64,000 nucleotides of DNA from an uncultured Pelagibacteraceae bacterium (GTDB lineage Bacteria; Pseudomonadota; Alphaproteobacteria; Pelagibacterales; Pelagibacteraceae): NCBI GenBank assembly GCA_902578115.1, contig CACHBR010000003.1, forward strand, positions 62,001 to 126,000, written 5' to 3'. This document shows positions 19,074-28,284 of this stretch, one piece after another. Under the pieces are notes generated by a model. That model saw only the letters and a list, made by a program, of their open reading frames with translations, searched no databases and was not told the DNA's origin. The translations under genes and the position numbers were made by a program. The stretch's first letter is position 1; the number at the start of each line of letters is the position of its first letter.

Positions 19074-19473
19074 AATCGTTTCAAAGTATATAAAAGATTT
19101 ATCGTTTGAGATAGCAGGAGCAAAAGCTTATTTTCTTTTGGAAAAAAATATAAAAAATTTTCTTGTAAATTTTGACATAAAAAGTCAAAAGATAAATCAA
19201 AATATTATTGAGGTAGATACCACACTGTATTTATCATCTAAAAAAGATACAAATTTATCGCCAATTTCTATTTGCCTTTCTTCTCTAGTGAATTTTGAAA
19301 AAGAGTTTGAAAAAAAGGAGATGGAAAAAGTTATATTAGTTGATGTTCCAAAAACAGTTTACCCTGAAATTAGAGAGACATTATGTTATTTATTCGAAAA
19401 GTCAGGATTTAAAAAAGTAAATCTTCAAAAAGAAATTGACTTTGAAAAACTTTACGAAAATAAAAAATCTTAA
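19060..19473 (+). CDS. secB: Protein-export chaperone SecB
   Basis: A 137-residue SecB homologue that keeps preproteins unfolded for SecA. The start has KYIKDLSFEIAGAK, close to the family's YVKDLSFE, and the beta-sheet region and helix are recognisable, but the C-terminal Zn-contact tail is short. The sequence is divergent, and the position next to fxsA and dnaQ supports the call. The second Met (19063) could equally be the start. It is convergent with dnaQ, overlapping by 4 bases. Confidence 0.87.
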   Translation: MMTYKIVSKYIKDLSFEIAGAKAYFLLEKNIKNFLVNFDIKSQKINQNIIEVDTTLYLSSKKDTNLSPISICLSSLVNFEKEFEKKEMEKVILVDVPKTVYPEIRETLCYLFEKSGFKKVNLQKEIDFEKLYENKKS

Positions 19474-20141
19474 AAAAAATTCTTTTTTAAATTGGATTTC
19501 AAGAAATTATTATGCTTCTTTATCTCTTCGGGATCTATTTCAATGACAATTTTTTCTCGATTTCTCGAACTTTTCACTGAAATCTTATTTTCTTCGGGAT
19601 TATAATTTGCACTGAATGACAAAGATGGTTCTTTTTGTCCAACAAGATTTATATAAACTTCTCTCAATAATTCACAATCTAAGAGAGCATTATGTTTAGT
19701 TCTTCTTGAAATATCAATATTAAAACGTTTACAAAGATTGTCGAGTGAGTTTGAGGAAGCTGGAAACTTCGATCGAGCCAAACTCAAAGTATCATCAACT
19801 TTTTTTATGTCTAGAACTTTCTTATTAATTTTTTTTAGTTCACTATTTAAAAATCCTATGTCGAAAGGAGCATTATGTATTATTAACTTTTTTCCATCGA
19901 TGAATTCTAGTAATTCATCAGCTATTTCCTTAAATTTTTGTTTGTCTTGCAAAAAGTCATTGGAAAAACCGTGAACCTTAAAAGCCTCTTGGGAAACCTT
20001 TCTTTCTGGATTTATAAGTTTGTGAAAAATTTTTTTTGTTGGAATCAAATCTTTTGTTTCAATACAAGCTATCTCTAAAATTCTATCACCATCATTAGGA
20101 GACAAACCAGTAGTTTCTGTATCTAAAAAGATTTCATTCAT
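19470..20141 (-). CDS. dnaQ: DNA polymerase III epsilon subunit (proofreading exonuclease)
   Basis: The 223-residue DEDDh 3'-5' exonuclease has FLDTETTGLSP (Asp and Glu at residues 7 and 9), HNAPFDIGFLNSEL and KHNALLDCELL (His and Asp of the third motif). It corrects errors of the replicative polymerase. The C-terminal tail, which holds the polymerase contact, is basic. It overlaps coaE by 4 bases, giving ppsR-maf-(small ORF)-aroE-coaE-dnaQ on the minus strand. Confidence 0.95.
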   Translation of the reverse strand: MNEIFLDTETTGLSPNDGDRILEIACIETKDLIPTKKIFHKLINPERKVSQEAFKVHGFSNDFLQDKQKFKEIADELLEFIDGKKLIIHNAPFDIGFLNSELKKINKKVLDIKKVDDTLSLARSKFPASSNSLDNLCKRFNIDISRRTKHNALLDCELLREVYINLVGQKEPSLSFSANYNPEENKISVKSSRNREKIVIEIDPEEIKKHNNFLKSNLKKNFF

Positions 20142-20701
20142 ATCTTAATCATTATATTTTTAATATTTTTTTTTAAAAGTTTTAAAGATCCATTATTGTT
20201 GATAACATAATCACAAAATTTAATTTTTTTTACAGGTGAAAGTTGTCTTTTATTTAAAAGGTTAAAGATCTTCTTATTATTACCTCTTTTTAGATATCTT
20301 TTTAACCTTAAATCTCTCCTTGAGTTAACAAGTATAATCTTATCATAATCTTTCATTAGTTTGCTTTCAATAAGAAGTGGTATTTCAAAAATTACGAATT
20401 TTTTTTTCTTGTTATTTTTTATAAAGTTTCTTATTTGCTTTCTTACAATAGGATGAATTATTTTTTCGAGATCTTTTAGTAGCTTTTCATTTTTTGATAT
20501 AATTTTTTTTATATTATTTTTTATATTATTTTTACTTTTAAGTTTAAATTTTTTTAAAATTTTTGTTTTAAAAATATTTGTTCGATAAATTTTTTTTACG
20601 GCTTTATCGGCATCAAAAAGTGGATATTTCTTAGATGCAAGTATTTTAGCTACTGTCGACTTTCCTGATGCCAATGAACCAGTAATTCCTATTTTTATCA
20701 T
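20138..20701 (-). CDS. coaE: Dephospho-CoA kinase
   Basis: The 187-residue kinase for the last step of coenzyme A synthesis. The P-loop GITGSLASGKST is at residues 4-15, with the Asp of FDADKAV at about 34-40, and the CoA-binding lid is seen in the Lys-rich middle. Very lysine-rich, like its neighbours. Start and stop both overlap neighbours by 4 bases. Confidence 0.95.
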   Translation of the reverse strand: MIKIGITGSLASGKSTVAKILASKKYPLFDADKAVKKIYRTNIFKTKILKKFKLKSKNNIKNNIKKIISKNEKLLKDLEKIIHPIVRKQIRNFIKNNKKKKFVIFEIPLLIESKLMKDYDKIILVNSRRDLRLKRYLKRGNNKKIFNLLNKRQLSPVKKIKFCDYVINNNGSLKLLKKNIKNIMIKI

Positions 20702-21486
20702 TTGATTAAATCAGTAACCTCTGTATTTATTTCTGGTCTAATACCGTGCCATATTTCAAATGCTTTCAATGCTTGATAAATAAACATGCTTTTACCATTT
20801 TCTATTTTCTTACCTATTTTTTTTGCTTTTTCTAAGAATTTTGTTTCGGTAGGATTGTAAATTACATCATAAAATAACTGACCATCTAGTTTGGAATAAT
20901 CTAATTTAATTTCCTCATTTTTCTTTATACCTATACTTGTGGCATTAATTATTAAATCAGATTTTATTGTTTCTCCCCAATTTATAACTTTTAAGAAGGG
21001 GAAGCTTTTTTCTAAATCTTCTGCTTTTGCTTTTGTTCTGTTAGATAAAACTATTTCTAAGATTCCCATATTTTTTAATGCCAATATAATTGAGGGAACT
21101 ACGCCCCCAGCACCTAAAATTAGTGCCTTTTTATTTTTTAGATTAAAATTGGTTAATTTTATTGCTTGCGAAAAACCATAAACATCCGTGTTATCACCAA
21201 CCAACTTATTTTGTCTTTTGAAAATTGTATTTACTGAATGGGTCTTTTGTGCAGTATCTGACAAATGATCTAAAAAAGGAATAACCTGTCTTTTGAAAGG
21301 AACTGTAACATTTATACCTTCGGTCTTGCTTTCTCTTATATCATTTAGAGTTTTTTCAATATCATTTTTCTCTAAGGACTTTTTTTCATAGATAGCATTT
21401 ACGCCATACTTTTTAATCCAAAAATTGTGTAGTAATGGTGATAACGAATGCTCTACTGGGTTTCCTATTACTAAATATTTTTTCAT
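20698..21486 (-). CDS. aroE: Shikimate dehydrogenase
   Basis: The 262-residue NADPH enzyme converts 3-dehydroshikimate to shikimate in aromatic amino-acid synthesis. NPVEHSLSPLLHN near residue 10 binds the substrate, the catalytic Lys is in INVTVPFK near residue 65, and the NADP-binding GAGGVVPS and NRTKAKAE follow. Its ATG overlaps the stop of the upstream 50-residue membrane frame (ATGA), suggesting translational coupling. Confidence 0.96.
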   Translation of the reverse strand: MKKYLVIGNPVEHSLSPLLHNFWIKKYGVNAIYEKKSLEKNDIEKTLNDIRESKTEGINVTVPFKRQVIPFLDHLSDTAQKTHSVNTIFKRQNKLVGDNTDVYGFSQAIKLTNFNLKNKKALILGAGGVVPSIILALKNMGILEIVLSNRTKAKAEDLEKSFPFLKVINWGETIKSDLIINATSIGIKKNEEIKLDYSKLDGQLFYDVIYNPTETKFLEKAKKIGKKIENGKSMFIYQALKAFEIWHGIRPEINTEVTDLIK

Positions 21487-21635
21487 TTTTTTTCTTTTCT
21501 GCTCAATTTATTAATAAAAAAAAGTGCTAGTGCTGTTAATAAAGCAAATAACTCCAATGCATGTCCAGAATCACCAAGAATTTTTTGTACTAAATAAAAA
21601 ATAACACAAACTACCAGCCAAATTAAGATTACCAT
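21483..21635 (-). CDS. Small hydrophobic membrane protein of unknown function (50 residues)
   Basis: The gap between maf and aroE is exactly filled by a 50-codon frame. It starts at ATG 21635, 7 bases inside the end of maf, and its TGA overlaps the aroE ATG. The product has two hydrophobic segments (MVILIWLVVCVIFYLV and ALELFALLTALALFF) with a short polar turn between, and a basic tail (INKLSRKEKK). It looks like a two-pass inner-membrane protein. I do not recognise a family. Coupling on both sides argues for real translation. Confidence 0.7.
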   Translation of the reverse strand: MVILIWLVVCVIFYLVQKILGDSGHALELFALLTALALFFINKLSRKEKK

Positions 21636-22213
21636 TTTAAATTATTTAAATACTCCTTTATTTTTTTAATTGGAAGTCCCATAATCGAATCCTCTTCTCC
21701 ATCAATTTTTAAAAATAAATCTTTTCCACCAGATTCGATTTGATAGACTCCATAAGCATACAATTTTTTATCATCTACTTTTTTTAAGTAAGATCTAATT
21801 TGGTCTAAATTAAGATCTTTCATAGTAAGAGAAGAAGTGTCTGTATAGTTCCAAATCATTGCTCCATTTTTAGATATACAAACTGAACTTATTAGCTGAT
21901 GTTTTTTTCCATTTAGTCTCATGAGAATTTCAAGTGCTTCTTGTCTTGATTTTGGTTTTGATATTAACTCTCCTTCAAAATCGATAACGCTGTCAGCTCC
22001 CAAGACTATTCTGTCAGGATTTTTATTGCTTACTTTGTTTGCTTTTAATTCTGCCAAATTTTTCGAAATAAGTGTAGGTGTTGCATTTTCATTTAACATC
22101 GCAGCCTTGACCTCATCCTCATCAACATTGGATGGTTCAACATCACAATCTATTTTATTTTTCTCCAAAATTTCTTTTCTTACACCGCTTTTAGAAGCTA
22201 ACACTATTCTCAT
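21629..22213 (-). CDS. maf: Maf-family nucleotide pyrophosphatase
   Basis: The 194-residue house-cleaning enzyme hydrolyses non-canonical or modified nucleoside triphosphates. It starts with IVLASKSGVRKEIL, near the family's LAS-x-S-x-RR/KE-L, and has DSVIDFEGELISKP in the middle and the IDGEEDSIMGLPI tail typical of the fold. Substrate preference cannot be assigned. It overlaps ppsR by 4 bases upstream. Confidence 0.94.
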   Translation of the reverse strand: MRIVLASKSGVRKEILEKNKIDCDVEPSNVDEDEVKAAMLNENATPTLISKNLAELKANKVSNKNPDRIVLGADSVIDFEGELISKPKSRQEALEILMRLNGKKHQLISSVCISKNGAMIWNYTDTSSLTMKDLNLDQIRSYLKKVDDKKLYAYGVYQIESGGKDLFLKIDGEEDSIMGLPIKKIKEYLNNLKW

Positions 22214-23031
22214 TTGCTTTTTTGTATTTCGTAAATTTTAATTATAGAAGCAGCAGTCTCTTCAACTGATCTTCGTGTAACATCTATAATAGGCCATCTA
22301 AACTTTTTAAACATTAATTTAGAATTTTCTACTTCTTCTCTTATTTTTTCAACATTCGTATACAGTTTTAAATCAATGTTGCTGTTAGTATTAGCTCTGG
22401 TCTTTCTTATCTCTGACAGCCTTTCTGGGTCTGCCGTTAATCCAATAACGCAAAACTTATTTTCGTTTTTCTTAAGAAGTTCTGGAATTTTTTGATCTAA
22501 AACCAGGGGAATATTTAATGTTTTAAAACCTCGGTTAGCAAGATAGATTGATGTTGGTGTTTTACTTGTTCTGCTAACACCTAATAAAATTATATCTGCT
22601 ATACTTATATCCTCATTTTTCTTTCCATCATCATGTGTCATTGTGAATTGGATAGCTTCAATTCTTTTATAATAATCTTCATCAAGCACATGTTGAGCAC
22701 TAGGTTTGTGTGTAGCCTTTTGATTAAGTAATTTTGAAAAACTCAAGATTAAATTTCCTAAAACACCAAAACATGGAATGTTATTTTTTAAACTCTCAGC
22801 TGCAAGATGTTTAGCAAGATTAGTGTCGACGATTGTATATAAAATAATAGAGTTATTCTTTTCTTTACATTCTTTAATAATCTTTGCGATCTGTTGTTCT
22901 GTTCTTATAAAAACAAATTCCTTTTTATCATAATCAAAATTTGTAAATTGTGATTGTAAAGCCAGGAAAATTCTATCTAAGGTTTCACCCGTTGAATCAG
23001 ATATAAGGAATATTTGATATTTGTTATTCAT
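22210..23031 (-). CDS. ppsR: Pyruvate, phosphate dikinase / PEP synthase regulatory protein
   Basis: A 273-residue bifunctional kinase/pyrophosphorylase (DUF299) that switches PPDK or PEP synthase off and on by threonine phosphorylation. ISDSTGETLDR is at residues 10-20, and the P-loop is GVSRTSKTPTSIYLAN near residues 150-165. Its target is not in the window. It is the first gene of the minus-strand dnaQ operon and is divergent from hemE across the putative origin. Confidence 0.95.
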   Translation of the reverse strand: MNNKYQIFLISDSTGETLDRIFLALQSQFTNFDYDKKEFVFIRTEQQIAKIIKECKEKNNSIILYTIVDTNLAKHLAAESLKNNIPCFGVLGNLILSFSKLLNQKATHKPSAQHVLDEDYYKRIEAIQFTMTHDDGKKNEDISIADIILLGVSRTSKTPTSIYLANRGFKTLNIPLVLDQKIPELLKKNENKFCVIGLTADPERLSEIRKTRANTNSNIDLKLYTNVEKIREEVENSKLMFKKFRWPIIDVTRRSVEETAASIIKIYEIQKSK

Positions 23032-23307
23032 TATGTGTTGTGAATAATATTAGTATAAATAGAAAATACTAACAGTAATTTAGAAAAAAATTAATTTAAT
23101 AACAGCAACTAACAAATTCTCAACAATCACTTTCATGTTAATGATTTGCTATCTAGTAATTAACAATGTTAATAACATGTCTATAATTCACCTATAGCTT
23201 ATTTTTTTATCAAAAGGCAGTGTAAATAAAATGAGAAATATCCCTATTTTACTAACTAACATGACCTATTACATTAAATATATATTATATCTATATTATT
23301 AATTATT
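23032..23307. other. Candidate chromosome replication origin (oriC) between ppsR and hemE
   Basis: A 276-base gap with no coding capacity, flanked by divergent transcription units. It contains a consensus DnaA box on the minus strand (TTATTCACA, 23039-23047), a one-mismatch box (23221-23229), an inverted repeat CATGTTA/TAACATG (23134-23140 and 23173-23179), and a near-palindrome TTAACAATGTTAA (23160-23172). Its AT tract at 23271-23307 has only two C/G bases, like an unwinding element. In several alphaproteobacteria oriC lies next to hemE. Assignment is inferred. Confidence 0.6.
23039..23047 (-). promoter_or_regulatory. DnaA box (TTATTCACA)
   Basis: An exact match to TTATNCACA on the minus strand, 8 bases upstream of the ppsR start. 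It is the only perfect copy in the intergenic region. Confidence 0.6.
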
Positions 23308-24315
23308 ATGAACAGACTATTGAACTGTATAAATAATAAGAAATCTAGTGATACACCTGTATGGTTTATGAGACAAGCCGGAAGGTATTTACCTGAGTTT
23401 ATGGAGATAAGAAAACAAAATACTGATTTTGTAAAACTTTGTTTAAACAGTGATTTGGCTAAAGAAATTACAATACAACCAATTAAAAGATTTGATTTAG
23501 ACGCTGCAATAATTTTCTCTGATATTCTCATGATCCCCTATGGTCTAGGTCAAAATGTGAATTTTAAAAAAGGGTTCGGTCCACAATTAGACGAAGTCCA
23601 AATAGATATTTCAACTAAAATAAATAACGAAACTTTTACCAACAATCTTAAACCAGTTTATGAAGCAATAAAAAAAGTTAGAATAGAAATAGAAAAAAAA
23701 AACTTAATAGGTTTCGCGGGTGCTCCTTGGACGCTATTTTTATACATGATTAATAGACGATCACCCAAAAAAAATTTTAACTTTGAAGAAATAATTAAAA
23801 ACAATACTCTTACAAGAGATTTATATAAAAAATTAGAAGAAATTATATGCCTTCATATCAAAAACCAGGTAGATGCAGGAGCTAACATAATACAAATTTT
23901 CGATTCTTGGGCAGGTTTACTTCCAGAAAATCAGTTAAAAGATTATTGTTATGAACCAACTAAAAGAATTGTAGAATTCGTTAAAAAACTTAATATTCCA
24001 GCTATCTGTTTTCCTAGAGGCATTGGTAAAAATTATGAAGATTTTTGTTCTTCCGTTAAACCAGATTGTATAAGTATTGATTATGAGGTTGATCCAAATT
24101 GGATAAAACAAAAAATTAAGACACCAGTAATACAAGGGGGATTGGATCCTAAAGTCTTACTAAAAAATAGAGAAGATATAGAAATAGAAGTAAAAAAATA
24201 TTTAGATATATTTCGCGACCAACCGTACATTTTTAACCTTGGTCATGGAGTTCTGCCAGAAACTAAACCTGAAACAATAAAATTTGTAACAAGCTTGGTG
24301 AGAGAATATAAATGA
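23308..24315 (+). CDS. hemE: Uroporphyrinogen decarboxylase
   Basis: The 335-residue enzyme decarboxylates uroporphyrinogen III to coproporphyrinogen III. The N-terminal signature MRQAGRYLPEF is near residues 22-32, and the catalytic Asp is in FSDILMIPYGLG. The region FDSWAGLLP near residue 200 is also typical. It starts a rightward run hemE-hemH-hemJ with 4-base overlaps at both junctions. Confidence 0.98.
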   Translation: MNRLLNCINNKKSSDTPVWFMRQAGRYLPEFMEIRKQNTDFVKLCLNSDLAKEITIQPIKRFDLDAAIIFSDILMIPYGLGQNVNFKKGFGPQLDEVQIDISTKINNETFTNNLKPVYEAIKKVRIEIEKKNLIGFAGAPWTLFLYMINRRSPKKNFNFEEIIKNNTLTRDLYKKLEEIICLHIKNQVDAGANIIQIFDSWAGLLPENQLKDYCYEPTKRIVEFVKKLNIPAICFPRGIGKNYEDFCSSVKPDCISIDYEVDPNWIKQKIKTPVIQGGLDPKVLLKNREDIEIEVKKYLDIFRDQPYIFNLGHGVLPETKPETIKFVTSLVREYK

Positions 24316-25310
24316 TCAAAGACCATCCAGATATAAAATTTGGTAAAACAGGATTATTATTGGTAAATCTCGGAACCCCGGATTCAACTAACTGGTTTGA
24401 TATAAGAAAATATCTCAAGGAATTCCTCTCTGACAGAAGAGTTATAGAGGTAAACCCTATTCTTTGGCAAATCATACTTAATTTATTTATTCTAAATTTT
24501 CGTCCATCAAAAACAGCAAAAGCATATAAAGAAATTTGGATGAAAAAAGAGAATATGTCGCCGCTTAGGCACTATACAATTATGCAAACCAAAAAGTTGT
24601 CTGAGAAAATGCAGAAAAAAAATCTTATCATAGATTTTGCTATGAGATATGGAAACCCAAGCATAAAAAATAAAATGAGAGGTCTACAAAAATCAGGATG
24701 TGAAAATATAGTTGTCTTACCTTTATACCCTCAGTACGCTGCGGCTACTACAGCAACTGTATGCGATGAAGTTTACAGAACTTTAATGGATATGAGATGG
24801 CAACCAAGTTTACAAATAATACCACATTATGAGTCTGAACCTTTATATATAGAAGCTTTAAAAAACAGTCTTGAAAAGAAATTATCAGAATTAAACTGGA
24901 AGCCCGATACTATCGTCGCCTCTTATCATGGAATACCTAAAAAATATTTTGATAAAGGAGATCCCTATCACTGTTATTGCCAGAAAACTACGAGATTGCT
25001 ATCGGAGCAATTTAAACAAATACCTATACAAACCACATTCCAATCAAGATTTGGACCTCAAGAATGGTTGCAACCTTATACAGATAAAACTTTAGAAAAT
25101 TTACCAGCCGAAGGAAAAAAAAATGTTTTAGTAATTTGTCCAGGCTTTTCATCAGATTGTGTAGAAACATTAGAAGAAATTTCAATGCAAGGTAAAGAAA
25201 GTTTTGTAAAAAGTGGTGGTATAAATTTTGATGTTGTACCTTGTTTAAATGATAATGATGATCATATAAATTTACTACAACATTTAGCGAAGAAATTTAT
25301 TTTAAAATGA
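24312..25310 (+). CDS. hemH: Ferrochelatase
   Basis: The 332-residue terminal haem-synthesis enzyme inserts Fe2+ into protoporphyrin IX. LLVNLGTPDSTN is near residue 15, the metal-site His is in SYHGIPKKYFDKGDPYHCYC, and the Glu-rich helix CPGFSSDCVETLEEI is near residue 280. These are standard family blocks. It lies between hemE and hemJ, each overlapping by 4 bases. Confidence 0.98.
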   Translation: MIKDHPDIKFGKTGLLLVNLGTPDSTNWFDIRKYLKEFLSDRRVIEVNPILWQIILNLFILNFRPSKTAKAYKEIWMKKENMSPLRHYTIMQTKKLSEKMQKKNLIIDFAMRYGNPSIKNKMRGLQKSGCENIVVLPLYPQYAAATTATVCDEVYRTLMDMRWQPSLQIIPHYESEPLYIEALKNSLEKKLSELNWKPDTIVASYHGIPKKYFDKGDPYHCYCQKTTRLLSEQFKQIPIQTTFQSRFGPQEWLQPYTDKTLENLPAEGKKNVLVICPGFSSDCVETLEEISMQGKESFVKSGGINFDVVPCLNDNDDHINLLQHLAKKFILK

Positions 25311-25738
25311 ATTTTTATTTATTCTTTAAATCATTACACCTTATTGCGATCATTTCTTGGATGGCTGGTTTATTGTATCTACCAAGAATATTTGTATATC
25401 ATGCAGAGACTAAAAATGATGACGTTAAAAATACCTTTAAAATTATGGAAAGAAGATTGTTCGTTTATATTATGAATCCTGCTATGATTTTATCTTGGTT
25501 ATTCGGTCTTATCTTAATACACTCGATTGGAATTCAGTCTTTCAGCGAATTTTGGCTTATTGCTAAAATTGTATTAGTTATATTACTAACATTTTACCAT
25601 TTTTTTTTATTTAATTGCCTCAATAAATTTAGTTTAGACAGAAATGAGCACTCATCTAAATTCTTCAGAGTAATTAATGAGGTTCCTACTGTTCTGCTTA
25701 TTGTTATTATATTTTTAGTTGTTTTTAAGCCTATTTAG
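25307..25738 (+). CDS. hemJ: Protoporphyrinogen IX oxidase HemJ
   Basis: The 143-residue membrane protein has four hydrophobic helices. The first contains FKSLHLIAIISWMAGLLYLPR, whose His and the later Arg/Lys residues are conserved in HemJ. It oxidises protoporphyrinogen IX, one step before ferrochelatase, in bacteria lacking HemG/HemY. Its place right after hemH and before rho is usual in alphaproteobacteria. Confidence 0.93.
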   Translation: MNFYLFFKSLHLIAIISWMAGLLYLPRIFVYHAETKNDDVKNTFKIMERRLFVYIMNPAMILSWLFGLILIHSIGIQSFSEFWLIAKIVLVILLTFYHFFLFNCLNKFSLDRNEHSSKFFRVINEVPTVLLIVIIFLVVFKPI

Positions 25739-25798
25739 ACTTGAAATAATTATTATTATTTAATATATTACGCTTACTTACCTTATCAAACAATCATT

Positions 25799-27070
25799 AT
25801 GGACTTACAAGAACTAAAAAAGAAAACGCCTTCTGAGCTTATTTCCCAAGCTGAAAAGCTTGGTATTGAAAATCCAAGCACATTAAGAAAACAAGAAATT
25901 TTATTTTCTATATTAAAAAAGCTTGCTGAAAAAAATGAACAAATAACAGGAGGCGGCGTACTGGAAGTTCTTCAAGATGGTTTTGGTTTTTTAAGAGCAA
26001 TTGAATCAAATTACCTTCCAGGACCAGACGATATATATGTTAGTCCAAGCCAAATTAGAAGATTTGGATTACGTACTGGTGATTCAGTAGTAGGAGAAAT
26101 ACGAGCACCTAAAGATTCAGAAAGATATTTTGCTTTATTAAAAGTTAATCAAATAAATTTTGAAGATCCAGACAAGGGAAGAAATAAAATAGCATTTGAT
26201 AATTTAACGCCGCTTTACCCAAATCAACAATTAAAAATGGAAGTCGAGAAAAACACAGCTGAAAAAAAACCTGATCAAACTGCTAGATTGATTGATCTAG
26301 TAAGCCCGATCGGAAAAGGGCAACGATCATTAATTATTTCACCTCCAAAAGCAGGAAAAACAATTATACTTCAAAATATTGCTCATTCATTGGCCGCCAA
26401 TCATCCAGAATGTTATCTAATGGTTTTATTAATAGATGAAAGACCCGAAGAAGTAACTGATATGCAACGAACAGTTAAAGGTGAAGTTATAAGCTCAACC
26501 TTTGATGAGCCTGCATCAAGACATGTTGCTGTAGCGGAGATGGTAATAGAGAAAGCAAAAAGATTAGTCGAGCATAAAAAAGACGTAGTAATATTGTTAG
26601 ACTCAATTACAAGACTTGGAAGAGCATATAACGCGGTTGTTCCAAGTTCTGGAAAAGTATTGACAGGAGGTGTTGACGCAAATGCATTACAGCGACCAAA
26701 AAGATTTTTTGGAGCAGCTAGAAATGTTGAACAAGGTGGGTCATTAACTATTATTTCTACCGCTTTAGTTGACACAGGGAGTAGAATGGACGAAGTAATA
26801 TTTGAAGAATTTAAAGGTACAGGTAATTCTGAATTAATATTAGATAGAAAAGTTGCTGATAAAAGAATTTATCCAGCTGTTGATGTTACAAGGTCTGGCA
26901 CTAGAAGAGAAGAATTGTTATTTAAAAAGGAAGATCTAACGAAAATGAATGTCTTAAGAAGAATTATAAGCCCTATGGGTACAATGGATGGTATAGAATT
27001 TTTAATTTCTAAGCTCAAAAATACTAAAAATAATGCAGATTTTTTTATATCGATGAACAAGCCTAACTAA
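25799..27070 (+). CDS. rho: Transcription termination factor Rho
   Basis: The 423-residue hexameric RNA helicase has an N-terminal Rho_N helix region (1-45), a cold-shock-like RNA-binding domain (about 50-120) with GFGFLRA, and an ATPase domain with Walker A SPPKAGKT (181-188) and Walker [17 protein letters not shown]. Length is standard. A 60-base gap separates it from hemJ, and 5 bases from the methyltransferase that follows. Confidence 0.98.
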   Translation: MDLQELKKKTPSELISQAEKLGIENPSTLRKQEILFSILKKLAEKNEQITGGGVLEVLQDGFGFLRAIESNYLPGPDDIYVSPSQIRRFGLRTGDSVVGEIRAPKDSERYFALLKVNQINFEDPDKGRNKIAFDNLTPLYPNQQLKMEVEKNTAEKKPDQTARLIDLVSPIGKGQRSLIISPPKAGKTIILQNIAHSLAANHPECYLMVLLIDERPEEVTDMQRTVKGEVISSTFDEPASRHVAVAEMVIEKAKRLVEHKKDVVILLDSITRLGRAYNAVVPSSGKVLTGGVDANALQRPKRFFGAARNVEQGGSLTIISTALVDTGSRMDEVIFEEFKGTGNSELILDRKVADKRIYPAVDVTRSGTRREELLFKKEDLTKMNVLRRIISPMGTMDGIEFLISKLKNTKNNADFFISMNKPN

Positions 27071-27075
27071 AATCG

Positions 27076-27810
27076 ATGGATGAAGGTTTACAAGATTACA
27101 AAGAGCAACAAAAAAGTATAAATAATTTCTTTCCAAGATTTCCAAATAAACCCAACTTCAAAGGCAAAAATATTCTTGAGTTTGGTTGTGGTAGGGGCGC
27201 ATTTTCTTTAAATCTAGCAAACGAGGAACCTAAAAATATAGTGGCTATTGACACAAATCCTAATTATATAAATTTTGCCAAAAAAAATTTAAATACTAAT
27301 TTTCACCAACACAAAAATAAAATTAACTTTTTATATCAAAATATTAATGATTGGCAAACTGATCTAAAATTCGATTATATAATTACAAAAGAAGTATTTG
27401 AACATACGTTAGACTTACCCAAAGTTTTGAATTCGATGTACAAATTGTTAAATAAAAATGGATTAGTCCTCGCAGGTTTTGGACCACTTTATAATTTTTT
27501 TAACGGTGATCACGGCTATACCAGAGCAATTTTACCTTGGTTTCATCTTTTACTTCCCAATAAATTTTTAATATATAATGCAAATAGAAATAGAGAAAAC
27601 AAAATTAAATCTATCGAGCAACTTGGTTTAAATACTTACTCTTTAAAGAAGTATAGAGAAATTTTTAACAATTCAGAGTTTGAGATTATTTATTTCAAGA
27701 CAAATTGTACATCAAATAAGTTAGCAATTCCTTTTAAAATTTTAAGTAAAATAAAATTTTTAGAGGAGTATTGTACTTTTAATATATTTATTGTGTTAAA
27801 AAAAAAATAG
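27076..27810 (+). CDS. Class I SAM-dependent methyltransferase, substrate unknown
   Basis: The 244-residue protein has the SAM motif ILEFGCGRGAF at residues 33-43, the acidic motif IDTNPNY near residue 58, and a post-I strand FDYIITKEVFEHTLD, all typical of the Methyltransf_11/25 type. It sits 5 bases after rho, so it is probably read through from rho. Here rho is followed by this gene rather than mnmE, which is its usual neighbour in many alphaproteobacteria. The substrate cannot be predicted. Confidence 0.85.
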   Translation: MDEGLQDYKEQQKSINNFFPRFPNKPNFKGKNILEFGCGRGAFSLNLANEEPKNIVAIDTNPNYINFAKKNLNTNFHQHKNKINFLYQNINDWQTDLKFDYIITKEVFEHTLDLPKVLNSMYKLLNKNGLVLAGFGPLYNFFNGDHGYTRAILPWFHLLLPNKFLIYNANRNRENKIKSIEQLGLNTYSLKKYREIFNNSEFEIIYFKTNCTSNKLAIPFKILSKIKFLEEYCTFNIFIVLKKK

Positions 27811-27859
27811 TTTATTAATATTGACGTTTAGAAAATTTTTGTAATATACTGTTTTTGTT

Positions 27860-27934
27860 GCGGGAGTAGCTCAGTGGTAGAGCGAAACGTTGCCAACGTT
27901 TAGGCCGAGGGTTCAATTCCCTTCTCCCGCTCCA
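27860..27934 (+). tRNA. tRNA-Gly (anticodon GCC)
   Basis: A full cloverleaf is visible. The acceptor GCGGGAG (27860-27866) pairs with CTCCCGC (27924-27930). The anticodon stem AAACG/CGTTT surrounds loop TTGCCAA with GCC at 27892-27894. The T arm is GAGGG-TTCAATT-CCCTT, the D arm has AGCTCAGTGGTAGAGC, and CCA is encoded at 27932-27934. Confidence 0.97.
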
Positions 27935-27945
27935 TATAAAAAATT

Positions 27946-28284
27946 ATGAGTGATTTAGCAGATAAAAAATGTATACCGTGCGAGGGAGGTATACCAAGTT
28001 TCAATATTAATGAAATACACAAATATCTTAAAAAGGTTGATGGATGGGATGTTAAATCTGATGATCAAAAGACCTATTACTTGTTAAAAGAGTTTAAATT
28101 TAAAAACTTTTTAGAAAGCCAAAATTTTGTAAATAAGGTAGGTCAAATAGCTGAAAAAGAAGGACATCATCCAGATATTTGGTTTGGATGGGGTTATGCT
28201 AAAATTAAAATATTTACTCATGCTATCAAAGGATTACATGAAAGCGATTTTGTCCTTGCAGCTAAAGTAGATAGAATTTCCTAA
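27946..28284 (+). CDS. phhB: 4a-hydroxytetrahydrobiopterin dehydratase (PCD/DCoH family)
   Basis: The 112-residue pterin-4a-carbinolamine dehydratase has the active-site motif EGHHPD (His74, His75) and the upstream W-x-V segment (DGWDVKS). It recycles the cofactor of aromatic amino-acid hydroxylases. No such hydroxylase is encoded in this window, so the partner is unknown. It starts 11 bases after the tRNA and overlaps purH tail to tail by 4 bases. Confidence 0.93.
   Translation: MSDLADKKCIPCEGGIPSFNINEIHKYLKKVDGWDVKSDDQKTYYLLKEFKFKNFLESQNFVNKVGQIAEKEGHHPDIWFGWGYAKIKIFTHAIKGLHESDFVLAAKVDRIS

Noticed and set aside
23091-23304. Possible CtrA sites (TTAA-N7-TTAA) in the putative origin
   Set aside because: Several TTAA words are present but none at the 7-base spacing; the closest pair has 5 bases between, so the motif is not supported.
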